Shown here in pieces: positions 52,376 to 60,150 of a DNA stretch of 64,000 bases (its first letter is position 1; the number at the start of each line of letters is the position of its first letter). Position numbers and translations under genes: made by a program. Origin of the DNA: Fulvivirga ligni (GTDB taxonomy: Bacteria > Bacteroidota > Bacteroidia > Cytophagales > Cyclobacteriaceae); NCBI RefSeq assembly GCF_021389935.1, contig NZ_CP089979.1, forward strand, positions 2,213,001 through 2,277,000, given 5' to 3'. The notes below the pieces were generated by a model. The model did not search any database. It was not told the DNA's origin and saw only the letters and a program-made list of their open reading frames with translations.

Positions 52376-52864
52376 TTAAAATGCATAGCCGAAGGAGAGG
52401 CCGCTGTATATCGGTATGTAGGAGCCACAGCAACCTACAGGTGCTACCCAATATATCCGAAATAGTAATCCATTTTTTAAATTCTGGTACCTGTAGCCTA
52501 TGATCAGCTGCATGCCATTATCAAAATTTGCATCTTCTTCATCATCCATGTCAAATTGCCCCGCATCATAATTCATTAAATAACTTGTGCCTATCTCAGC
52601 ACCTGAAGATCTGCCGAAAATATAGCTCAGTCCTAGGTGGGAAGACATTTTAGTGAAGCTATCAACGCCTCCAAAACCACCTCGTAACGTAACACGATTC
52701 AGTCTGGAGAGAGGAAGGGTTCTTTCGTAGGCCGCACCTATACCAATTACTACAGGTCCGCCTATTTCTAGCATAGCAGCATTTTTTCTGGGGAAAAGAT
52801 CATCTTGGCTAAAGGCTGTGAGCTGCAGTGCGACGCATGTGATAAGTAGTAGTAGCTTTTTCAT
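52376..52864 (-). CDS. Small outer-membrane beta-barrel-like protein
   Basis: 162 aa from the ATG at 52862-52864 (MKKLLLLITCVALQLTAFSQ); the frame opens 8 codons earlier at 52888. A signal peptide precedes a domain of alternating strands with glycine and aromatic residues (NRVTLRGGFGG, YRYQNLKNGLLFRIYWVAPVG) ending in FGYAF. The C-terminal aromatic fits barrel assembly. Length suits an eight-stranded barrel. No family recognised. Confidence 0.7.
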   Translation of the reverse strand: MKKLLLLITCVALQLTAFSQDDLFPRKNAAMLEIGGPVVIGIGAAYERTLPLSRLNRVTLRGGFGGVDSFTKMSSHLGLSYIFGRSSGAEIGTSYLMNYDAGQFDMDDEEDANFDNGMQLIIGYRYQNLKNGLLFRIYWVAPVGCCGSYIPIYSGLSFGYAF

Positions 52865-53095
52865 GGTGATGGTTTTGGCTCTATTCAATTGTGAGCAAGG
52901 TTGTAAACGTAATGATTATAATTTGTATGTTCTTTAGACCTTCATTTTATACAAATGGTTGGAAAAGTATAATTAGAAAATTAAGATTTATCCTCCATCG
53001 CCTGAGGATGGCAATTAATTGGTATCTTCGAGGCTTTGTTTTTTGGTGGCATGGGTAGAAGATGGCCATCATTATGTATTAATCAGAATCGTTAA

Positions 53096-54091
53096 ATGAG
53101 TATTTATAAAGAAATAGAAGCAGAAATATTAAATGCTTCAAACATCGTAATCACCGCACATAAATCACCAGATGGAGACTCCATTGGTTCTTCTCTGGGG
53201 CTTTTACGCTTTATCCAGAAGTTCGGTAAGGAAGCTGCCGTTTGTCATCCAGATCCGGCGCCTGGTTTTTTACATTGGGTAGATGTATCGGCCATTATTC
53301 CAATGTCAGAGCAGCCTGAAAAAGTGGTGGAGCGGATGAATAATGCTGATTTGATTTTCTGTTTAGATTATAACAGTGCGGACAGAGTGGGAGAGGATAT
53401 GCAGGTGCTTTTAGAGAATTCAAAAGCCAAAAAAATAATGATTGACCATCATTTAGATCCGGCTGATTTTGCTGATATCATGGTGTCAGAGGTTACTGCT
53501 TCATCTACCAGTGAGCTTATAGTAGAGCTGATTGTACATTCAGGAAATGAGAGCCTTTTGGACGAACAGATAGGTATACCGCTATATTTGGGCATACTTA
53601 CAGATACAGGAGCTTTTAGATTTTCATCAGTACGGCCACGAACCCATGAGATTTTGGCCATTTTACTAAAAGCGGGCGTAAGGCACCATCTCATCCATGA
53701 AGTAATGAACGATAATAATACGCTAAGCAGATTAAGACTTCAAGGTTTTGCGCTCAGCGAGAAGCTGGAGGTATTGGACGCATATAAAGTGGGCATAATT
53801 GGGCTTAGTAAAGAGGAACTGGAGAAATACAGCTACCAAAAAGGAGATACTGATACCTTGGCTAACCAGATATTATCCATCAAAGGCATGAAAGCAGGTA
53901 TAGTTTTTACAGAAAGAGATGGCATGATTAAAATATCTTTCAGGTCTAAAGGTGATAATCACGTGAACATGCTCGCCGCCGAGCACTTTGATGGCGGTGG
54001 TCATGCTAACGCTGCTGGTGGTAGAAGTGATCTATCAGTAAATGAAACTATTGAGAAACTGAAAAGGTTGGTGCCGGAGTATTTTGGGTGA
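53096..54091 (+). CDS. nrnA: DHH-family phosphoesterase (NrnA-like nanoRNase/pAp phosphatase)
   Basis: 331 aa. DHH-domain metal motifs: HKSPDGDSIGSS (near residue 22), LDYNSADRVG (near 97), MIDHHLDPADF (near 122) and LTDTGAFRFSS (near 170). The DHHA1 domain ends with FDGGGHANAAGG. NrnA degrades RNA oligomers of 2-5 nt and dephosphorylates 3'-phosphoadenosine 5'-phosphate. The DHHA1 domain fits NrnA more than the larger RecJ. Cytoplasmic; single gene. Confidence 0.92.
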   Translation: MSIYKEIEAEILNASNIVITAHKSPDGDSIGSSLGLLRFIQKFGKEAAVCHPDPAPGFLHWVDVSAIIPMSEQPEKVVERMNNADLIFCLDYNSADRVGEDMQVLLENSKAKKIMIDHHLDPADFADIMVSEVTASSTSELIVELIVHSGNESLLDEQIGIPLYLGILTDTGAFRFSSVRPRTHEILAILLKAGVRHHLIHEVMNDNNTLSRLRLQGFALSEKLEVLDAYKVGIIGLSKEELEKYSYQKGDTDTLANQILSIKGMKAGIVFTERDGMIKISFRSKGDNHVNMLAAEHFDGGGHANAAGGRSDLSVNETIEKLKRLVPEYFG

Positions 54092-54153
54092 GTGAGTTGA
54101 AAAAAGTAGCATTAAATTTATAAGAATGCTGATATAGTATATATTTTCATGAA

Positions 54154-54543
54154 ATGAATCAATACGCCAAGCTCGGAACAAGATTAGCCTGTCATTTAGG
54201 TGATTTGATCATTATCCAAATCATAGTGTTGCCACTATATATGCTCTTAGAGTTTATGGATTGGTTAATTGATTATGAGTTGGTGACAATGGTGGTATGG
54301 GCGGTTTATTCGACCATTATGAATTCAGGAAGGCAAAAGGGGACGTATGGTAAAAGATTAATGGGAGTAAAAGTGGAAACGGAGGATGGTGAACGGCTAA
54401 ACTTTGTGCAGTCACTGGTAAGATATATTCTGGGTTTTCTCTTATTCGGAATCTTTATAGGAATGCTGCCAATCTTCTTTAATAGTAAGAAGAAGGGGCT
54501 TCATGATATAATGATGGGGACTGTGGTTAGGTATAGGTTTTAG
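54154..54543 (+). CDS. RDD family membrane protein
   Basis: 129 aa. Begins with the RDD signature in the form LGTRLACHLGDLIII (Arg and Asp kept), then two or three membrane helices and GTYGKRLMGVKVET, the second conserved block. The function of RDD proteins varies; some are Na+/H+ antiporters. Its stop codon abuts the next start codon at 54544, so it heads a run of co-oriented accessory genes to 56056. Confidence 0.85.
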   Translation: MNQYAKLGTRLACHLGDLIIIQIIVLPLYMLLEFMDWLIDYELVTMVVWAVYSTIMNSGRQKGTYGKRLMGVKVETEDGERLNFVQSLVRYILGFLLFGIFIGMLPIFFNSKKKGLHDIMMGTVVRYRF

Positions 54544-55036
54544 ATGAAATTAGGACATCCAATTGTGAAAATTCTTAAAGTCATATTAGTAGCTATTCCT
54601 TTGTTTTTTATAGGAGTTATCACAGCATATGTGCTTGAATCATTTTTTAGAGGGGTTATTCAAGATATTTTCATGTGGTCGACTTCAGGAAAAATTAAAT
54701 TTATTGGTAAAGATTTTCATTTGTTTCCACACGCTATGTATCTCGTAGCTTTTGGTCTAGGTATTCTGATTTTATTTTTTGAGAATAGGCTTAAAGCGGA
54801 TGGGGAAATTTTTAAGCATGTAGTTCTGAATCTTATTGTTTTTTTCTGCTGCTTTAGTAATCATAGCATCTATAGATGCGAATTTAAAAGTAGTCGAATG
54901 CACACTTTGTGATGATGGAATAAGACAGTTGCATTGGAATGAAGTTAATTATGAACTGATCTTAACTTTAAGTGTATCGGCCTCACTTTTACCCAACTTA
55001 TTAAGGATCATAAAACAAAGGTCAAGTCTAAATTGA
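54544..55036 (+). pseudogene. Hypothetical membrane protein, frameshifted in a run of seven T
   Basis: The first frame (to 54912) has three hydrophobic spans and loses sense after LNLIVFF. The +1 frame continues with SAALVIIASIDANLKVVECT, finishing the helix, and runs to 55036 with another hydrophobic span. Skipping one T in 54839-54845 would join both into about 163 aa. The joined end overlaps the next gene by 4 bp (TTGA), and the start abuts the RDD stop codon, so the intact gene fits the operon well. No family recognised. Error, slippage or decay are all possible. Confidence 0.65.
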
Positions 55037-55686
55037 AAGTCGGCATCATTATCATATTGATTTCTATTACATGTGGCATAGTTCACTCTCAAGGGATACC
55101 GAATGATACGGTGAGCTATGGTATACGAGAAGAAACGTTACGTTTTAATAAATTCTTCAGGCCGTTTGATTCCATTAATGATTCACTGTTGGTTAGAATA
55201 TGGGTGTCAGGCCATTGGTTTTCTTCGAAATTTGTAGAGTTTCGCTTGAATAAAAATTCTGATATATGTTTTAGAAGAGGATTTATTGACTATGAAACAG
55301 ATAGTATAATTACACTTCCATTTAAATCAGATTCTTTAGACTATATTTTCAATAAATTGATTGAGAATCATGTATTGACCCTTCCCGATGAAAAGAATGC
55401 AGAAGTTACAATACAGAAAAATGGTAAAAGTTGGCTCATGCCATATGATGGTAAAGAGCGCATAATAGAGTCGCAAAGGGGAGATTTATTTATCATTGAA
55501 ATCTATAATGTTCAAGATTACAGAGATTATGGCTATACTGCTCCAGTAGAACTTTATCAGGCTTTCAAGAGAAATAATTACGAATGTAAAGACTATTACT
55601 TCATTAATAATATTGCTAACAGTATCTACGAAGATTTAAAAATTATAGATTTAGTAAGGGCACAGATTAAGTTACATAAGGAATAA
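55033..55686 (+). CDS. Secreted hypothetical protein, 217 aa
   Basis: Starts at TTG 55033, overlapping the preceding stop by 4 bp. A signal peptide (VGIIIILISITCGIVHSQG) is followed by a mixed alpha/beta domain with no known motif (RNDLF-type strands, FKSDSLDYIFNKLIENHV). No domain recognised. It sits in a tight operon with membrane proteins on both sides; base composition is slightly more AT-rich than the housekeeping genes, in keeping with an accessory locus. Confidence 0.65.
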   Translation: MKVGIIIILISITCGIVHSQGIPNDTVSYGIREETLRFNKFFRPFDSINDSLLVRIWVSGHWFSSKFVEFRLNKNSDICFRRGFIDYETDSIITLPFKSDSLDYIFNKLIENHVLTLPDEKNAEVTIQKNGKSWLMPYDGKERIIESQRGDLFIIEIYNVQDYRDYGYTAPVELYQAFKRNNYECKDYYFINNIANSIYEDLKIIDLVRAQIKLHKE

Positions 55687-55696
55687 CCAAGCCAAT

Positions 55697-56056
55697 ATGA
55701 ACTCAATACCTACTTTCTTTGACCAACTTAACTACCGGTTTTTCTTCCGATATATAATTCCTATTTCTTGTGTTATCCTATGCATACTAGCTGGCAGTGA
55801 TGTCATAAATGGTATTGATACAATTAATGTAGTGGTAGGCGCTTTCGGATGTTATCTTATAGGATGGATTTGGTTGTTTATGTATGCTAAATACAAGCTA
55901 ATGACTAGTGCTGACAATAGACTCAATAAATCTAAGAGGATAAGCTTAAATGATATTATGTCGAGTAAGTTCATGAACTTGACTAATTACGAGAAAAGCG
56001 TTTTTTATGCTTGGTTGGTATTTATATTCAGAGTTATACTTCTAATAATTAACTGA
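55697..56056 (+). CDS. Hypothetical membrane protein, 119 aa
   Basis: Three hydrophobic helices (about residues 17-34, 42-64 and 98-118) with a basic cytoplasmic loop between the second and third (ADNRLNKSKRISLND). No recognised domain. It starts 10 bp after the preceding gene and is the last of the 54.1-56.1 kb operon; the repeat region follows. Confidence 0.65.
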   Translation: MNSIPTFFDQLNYRFFFRYIIPISCVILCILAGSDVINGIDTINVVVGAFGCYLIGWIWLFMYAKYKLMTSADNRLNKSKRISLNDIMSSKFMNLTNYEKSVFYAWLVFIFRVILLIIN

Positions 56057-56136
56057 TTGCCGGAGTCATCAGAAGGGATGCGAGATTACGGGCACACCGG
56101 ACTCAAATAGTTTATACAAGAATTAGCTTATGCAAA
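56057..56136. other. Short spacer before the repeat region
   Basis: Contains a loose inverted pair (CCGGAGTC and GGACTC) but nothing that can be named. Confidence 0.3.
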
Positions 56137-56480
56137 GTCATCCTGAGGCACTCGAAGGATAGACTTTCTGCTTACTGAGAAGACCCTTGCAGCAAATCTT
56201 AGATTCAGAATGCCTGACGCTATTTGAAGTTTCATTTGTAAACCTAACTTGTTTAGGCACCTGACCGTCTACTCTTCGAGAACCTCAGAGTGACTCTTTT
56301 CGTGGTTTAATTTATTGATATCAGGTAAGGATTTTTAAAACCAATTGCATCCTGAAATTATCAAAGTCATCCTAATGTCCTCGAACAATAGACTTTCTTC
56401 TTCTAGTGCAGGTTTGCAGTTCTAAACCGGCGGATCCTAGAGTGCCTCAGAGAGATTTTATCTGAATTCAGTAGATAAGG
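56137..56480. repeat. Intergenic repeat, about 1.5 copies of the ~227-bp family
   Basis: GTCATCCTGAGGCACTCGAA begins at 56137; a diverged copy of the same stretch begins at 56366, giving a period of 229 bp. Between them lies CTACTCTTCGAGAACCTCAG, which is nearly the reverse complement of the first word (about 17 of 21 bases). The same blocks recur at 62117 and 63520-64000. No coding frame. Related GTCATCCTGAG...CGAAGGA words are frequent between genes in Bacteroidota. Confidence 0.85.
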
Positions 56481-56519
56481 CTGTCAAGAGGGATATGTGG
56501 ATGCATCTTACCTTCAAAC

Positions 56520-57017
56520 TTAAATATAGGTACTGCTATCTTCTTTGAATTGACAGTATTCTATATTTCCTGCAAATGAATTTGAATAATAGAGTGTGTC
56601 AAAACCTAATATTTTATATCTCAGCAATGTTTTATAGTCACCCGTTGGAGCTTTTGACATAAGGCTTAGGCTTTGTCCTTTTTTAAGATCAATTCCGTCA
56701 TAACTATTACCACACCAACTCAGAGGCCAATATTCTATAGGCAGCCATTGATTGTTTTTATTTAAAGCTTCCATGGTGCAGATAAGGGCATTGTCTTGAG
56801 TTTGTAGCGGGATCGAGTCATCAGAATGATGAATAATATCAATTCGTAGAATTGTATCCTGATTTAATAAGGATACAATAATTGAATCCCCAGATATATG
56901 CGAGAATTCATCTGCTGATTGTATATTTTGATCGTAGTATTTAGCTTCTCTCATCAAGCCCTCGTTGCAAGTATCAATCGCTACTGGGTGATTATTCTTG
57001 TTGCAAGAAAATAACAA
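56520..57017 (-). CDS. Hypothetical lipoprotein, start region frameshifted
   Basis: 165 aa from a TTG start, giving LLFSCNKNN, a lipobox with too short a signal. A better signal peptide lies upstream: ATG at 57056-57058 begins MIKFK, and one extra base at 57045-57046 would join it to VINFICLTALLFSC, a normal lipoprotein leader. So the true gene probably runs to 57058 with a one-base deletion. The mature part is beta-rich with two cysteine pairs possible (IDTCNEGL, LICTME, SWCGNSY, IEYCQF). No family recognised. Confidence 0.65.
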   Translation of the reverse strand: MLFSCNKNNHPVAIDTCNEGLMREAKYYDQNIQSADEFSHISGDSIIVSLLNQDTILRIDIIHHSDDSIPLQTQDNALICTMEALNKNNQWLPIEYWPLSWCGNSYDGIDLKKGQSLSLMSKAPTGDYKTLLRYKILGFDTLYYSNSFAGNIEYCQFKEDSSTYI

Positions 57018-57354
57018 TGCGGTCAGACAAATGAAGTTGATTACTTGAACTTAATCATAATACAATGATAACCAGGTCTTGGTGAGAAGTCACAGCATTA
57101 GATACAAATTATTGGTATGTGCTGAACGAAGTATATTTTCCTAAAGAAATTTACGATCAAGATCTATTCGACGGATAATTTAAACAACAGTTAAAATAGA
57201 CTTATATTTTACTTTTGCGCAGTACAAATTTTATGGTAAAATTAGTACTGGAAGAGTGATTCGCGTATATGGATATCTATGGTTATTCTAATTCCATATT
57301 TACCTATTCAGAATTCTGGATGTGAAACGAATATAACTGTCGATAATATTTAAA
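57018..57354. other. Gene remnants before the ankyrin gene
   Basis: A plus-strand open stretch ends YWYVLNEVYFPKEIYDQDLF-DG-stop at about 57177; it has natural composition but no start and a stop just upstream, so it looks like the tail of a lost gene. The rest is AT-rich and holds repeat copy A (57173-57242). Confidence 0.4.
57173..57242 (+). repeat. Direct repeat, copy A
   Basis: About 70 bp containing CAACAGTTAAAATAG and GCGCAGTACAAATTTTATGG. It recurs at 58688-58758 with a few substitutions and one-base indels. The two copies flank the ankyrin and HEAT genes. Confidence 0.8.
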
Positions 57355-57807
57355 ATGGCATTGTTCAATTTTCTTCGAAAAAAGTCCTCTAAAGAGTCAA
57401 AATCCGCTATTTTAACTGAAATAAATGAGTTAGATCTTTTTGAAAATCAACTTAGCAGTGATCAATTTCTTCTTAAAGTTGGCCAGCTCAGTGATATTAA
57501 TAAGAAATTTCAAAAAGGATTCAACTTACTACATTTTGCCGTCGAGTTTGGAGAATTGAAATTAGCGAAGGTATTACTTGAGAGAGGTATTAATATTAAT
57601 GATAAGAATGATTTTGGAAACACACCCCTTTGGATAGCTACCTTTAATGCCAGAGGTAGCTATGAAATGGTTGACCTACTTCTTTCTCATGGTGCAGATC
57701 CGTATTTAAAAAATCATGCAGGCCGTTCTCCAGTTGCATTTGCGAAAATCATTGAAGATAAAATACTGATTGAGAAGTTGATAAAAAACGATTTTAACCA
57801 ACTATAG
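57355..57807 (+). CDS. Ankyrin-repeat protein
   Basis: 150 aa, cytoplasmic (no signal). Residues 55-140 hold two to three ankyrin repeats: FNLLHFAVEFGELKLAKVLL, GININDKNDFGNTPLWIATF, and HGADPYLKNHAGRSPVAFAK. Ankyrin repeats bind other proteins. The next gene, a HEAT-repeat protein, starts 2 bp later. Such solenoid pairs are often immunity proteins of contact-dependent or polymorphic toxins, but no toxin is visible here, so this is only a possibility. Confidence 0.85.
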   Translation: MALFNFLRKKSSKESKSAILTEINELDLFENQLSSDQFLLKVGQLSDINKKFQKGFNLLHFAVEFGELKLAKVLLERGININDKNDFGNTPLWIATFNARGSYEMVDLLLSHGADPYLKNHAGRSPVAFAKIIEDKILIEKLIKNDFNQL

Positions 57808-57809
57808 AG

Positions 57810-58622
57810 ATGAGTAGATCAAATTGGTCTAGTGAGAAAATTTTGCAAAGACTTCAGTTAAACAAAACGAAAACAACTTATTGGGATAACATTCAAGAAT
57901 TGAGAAATAGACCTGATGAAGAAATTTTTCAAAAGGTGTATGACTTTTCGCAATCAGAGAATAGAAAGAAACGTATCATAGGAATTGATGTTTTAGCTCA
58001 GCTAGGTCCAGGGCGTCCATATTACAAGCAGAATATTGAGTTGTTTTTCAATCTTTTAGGTAATGAGAAAGATAATGATGTGTTAATATCTCTCCTCTAT
58101 GCTATTGGACATAACAATGATTATTTACATGCAAATGAAATCAAAAAAATGGCCAATTTTAAGTCTGTTGATAATGCTGCTGTGCGGAAAGCTCTTGTTT
58201 TTGCACTGCTTGGCGTGGATGATGAGTTAGCAATAGATGTATTAATTGAGTTGTCCACTGACAAAAGTTCTGAGGTAAGAAGTTGGGCTACCTTTGGCAT
58301 TGGCTCGCAGGTTGAAGTAGATAATGACAAGATTAGAGAAGCTCTATGGAATCGAGTGAATGACAAGGATCAAGAAACAAAATTGGAGGCAATTGTTGGA
58401 TTGGCTGAAAGAAATGATCTCCGTGTAAAGGAAGTGATTAAACGAGAGTTGATTGATGGAGAATACGGAAAAATATTATTTGAGGCTATTGAGCTCATAC
58501 ATGGGGTTGAATTTATTCCCTTGCTAAAAAATAATCTCAGCTCAGGGAAGAATACTTCTGGGGTAGAAGCTGAATGGCTGAAGGATTTAGAAGAATTAAT
58601 CGCTAAGTTGGAAAATAAGTAA
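57810..58622 (+). CDS. HEAT-repeat protein
   Basis: 270 aa, no signal peptide. Several HEAT-like helical pairs: SENRKKRIIGIDVLAQLG, NDNDVLISLLYAIG-like, AAVRKALVFALLGV, SSEVRSWATFGIGSQ and DQETKLEAIVGLAER. The terminal repeat is followed by a coiled coil. It is a protein-binding solenoid, coupled to the ankyrin gene and flanked with it by a ~70-bp direct repeat. Immunity or regulatory function is inference. Confidence 0.82.
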   Translation: MSRSNWSSEKILQRLQLNKTKTTYWDNIQELRNRPDEEIFQKVYDFSQSENRKKRIIGIDVLAQLGPGRPYYKQNIELFFNLLGNEKDNDVLISLLYAIGHNNDYLHANEIKKMANFKSVDNAAVRKALVFALLGVDDELAIDVLIELSTDKSSEVRSWATFGIGSQVEVDNDKIREALWNRVNDKDQETKLEAIVGLAERNDLRVKEVIKRELIDGEYGKILFEAIELIHGVEFIPLLKNNLSSGKNTSGVEAEWLKDLEELIAKLENK

Positions 58623-58658
58623 AGAGTTTTTACACAATGTGATACATCACTGAAGTTT

Positions 58659-58691
58659 ATCCATTCGATGGCTCTGAGCCATCGGATGGAT
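58659..58691. repeat. Hairpin after the HEAT gene
   Basis: A 15-bp stem with one mismatch (ATCCATTCGATGGCT with AGCCATCGGATGGAT) closes a CTG loop. At the matching place of repeat copy A most of this hairpin is absent. No T run follows, so it is only terminator-like. Confidence 0.7.
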
Positions 58692-58758
58692 AATTGAGCA
58701 ACAGTTAAAATAGCCTTATATTTTACTTTTTGCGCAGTACAAATTTTATGGGTAAAAT
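58688..58758 (+). repeat. Direct repeat, copy B
   Basis: Second copy of the ~70-bp element at 57173. Read on the minus strand it codes for the tail of the gene remnant at 58723 (ILPIKFVLRKK), which suggests that both copies derive from the end of one gene. Confidence 0.8.
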
Positions 58759-58947
58759 CTGAGCTGAACTTACGGGCTTACCATTTTTCATGGAGGAGTA
58801 ATTGTTGCGACCTGGTAAAAGGTGTTTTGAAGCGTATCTCCCCCAGTTAGTGAGAGGTAGAGTTAATTTTCCATTTTCGTCGATCTTTTCTCCCATTTCA
58901 ATTGTGTATATGGATTTTTGATCAGATGAAAATGGTCTACCCTCCAT
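58723..58947 (-). pseudogene. Probable 3' remnant of a lost gene
   Basis: A 74-codon frame (ENGKLTLPLTNWGRYASKHL, SSAQILPIKFVLRKK) with natural amino-acid use but no signal or promoter. Its tail lies in direct-repeat copy B, and a broken version of that tail is in copy A. I do not recognise the family. The 58623-59017 gap otherwise holds the hairpin and the putative promoter of the next gene. Confidence 0.4.
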
Positions 58948-59017
58948 TCAGAAAATTTACTCTCTCACACATAACCAAATCATTAGGTTTATAACTTCAA
59001 TCATTAGATATTAAGGC

Positions 59018-59575
59018 ATGAAAAAAATGTTAATATTATTCGTGGGGATGTTATTTATCACCTCTGCATATGCTCAGCTTAAAGAAGGACAAAGCTTTTG
59101 TGATGAGAATGAGGATGGGAGCTATTTTCCGCTGATTTTTAAAGAGAGGAAGATATTTTGGGTTAACACCTATTACACTGAAACTAAGATTGGTACAAAA
59201 GAACTCAATGGAAGGACCTATTTTGAATATGCACAAACCTGGGAAAATGGAGCTGTAGATACATTGTATCTTCGGGAGGATGAGGGTGTGATATATCAGT
59301 ATGCAGCCTGTTGTGAAGAGGAGACTATAAGGTATGATTCTAAGTTTGAAAAGGGCCACCAATGGAAAAATATGAATGGTGGTAAGTATAAGATAATAAC
59401 CTATGACGGTACCTTAAAAACAAGACTTTGTGAATATAAAAACCTGATGGTTATGGAGGCTGACATGGGCGATGTGATTTTTCAATTTTACTACCTCAGA
59501 GGTCACGGTTATGTTGGTGCTACCGTAGATGATACTGTTATTTCGTTCGCTACTCCAACCTTCGATCTGGATTAA
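59018..59575 (+). CDS. Secreted hypothetical protein, 185 aa
   Basis: A signal peptide (MLILFVGMLFITSAYAQ) leads to a beta-rich domain with a repeated YxxYAxT/W pattern and a CC pair near residue 98 (YAACCEEE) plus cysteines at about 28 and 138. No family recognised. It stands alone between the direct-repeat region and the NTF2-like gene. Confidence 0.68.
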   Translation: MKKMLILFVGMLFITSAYAQLKEGQSFCDENEDGSYFPLIFKERKIFWVNTYYTETKIGTKELNGRTYFEYAQTWENGAVDTLYLREDEGVIYQYAACCEEETIRYDSKFEKGHQWKNMNGGKYKIITYDGTLKTRLCEYKNLMVMEADMGDVIFQFYYLRGHGYVGATVDDTVISFATPTFDLD

Positions 59576-59649
59576 GAGTATTATCTAATGACTGAAAATT
59601 GCTAGATAACCCGTTTTATTAATGCTAGTATATCCAAAATCAACAACTA

Positions 59650-60063
59650 ATGAATAATCCTCAAGACTTTTTCACTATCTATTCTAAAGCTGCCTGGAAT
59701 AAGGATGTAGGTGAAATGACAGCCCTATATCATGATGATGTGATCATTTTTGACATGTGGAATGACGCTTATAGTATAGGCATAGAGGCATGGTCTGAAG
59801 TTATCAAAGACTGGCTGGGTTCATTGGGCGAAGAACGAGTTAAAGTCATTTTTGAGCAAGTAAAGGTCAGGGGAAATGAAAGTACTGCTTTTGCTAGTGC
59901 TTTGATTGGCTTTCAGGCCATTTCTAAAGACGATAATGTGATCAGGAGTATGAAAAATAGAGTGACTGTTGGCTTTGTTTATGAAAATGGGGCCTGGAAA
60001 GTGGCACATCAGCATACGTCTTCACCCATCAATTCTGAACTTAAAGCCATTTTGAGTTTCTGA
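59650..60063 (+). CDS. SnoaL/DUF4440-type NTF2-like protein
   Basis: 137 aa, cytoplasmic. The cone-shaped NTF2 fold is suggested by FFTIYSKAAWNKDVGEMTAL, YHDDVIIFDMW, and the closing strands VTVGFVYENGAWKVAHQHTS. Such proteins are enzymes (isomerases, hydrolases) or binding proteins; no catalytic residue can be named with confidence. Monocistronic, 87 bp before the aldolase-like gene. Confidence 0.85.
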   Translation: MNNPQDFFTIYSKAAWNKDVGEMTALYHDDVIIFDMWNDAYSIGIEAWSEVIKDWLGSLGEERVKVIFEQVKVRGNESTAFASALIGFQAISKDDNVIRSMKNRVTVGFVYENGAWKVAHQHTSSPINSELKAILSF

Positions 60064-60150
60064 TTGAGTTATCATTTAGCAACCTAGTTCACAATCGAAT
60101 CTCCTAATTTTGATTCGTACATTTCATCATTAAACTAATCCACTTGAACC

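Noticed and set aside
52988-53013. Hairpin ATCCTC...GAGGAT as an operator before nrnA
   Set aside because: Only a 6-bp stem; too short to claim.
56137-56480. CRISPR array
   Set aside because: Units are about 227 bp with conserved interior; there are no short identical repeats with unique spacers and no cas gene.
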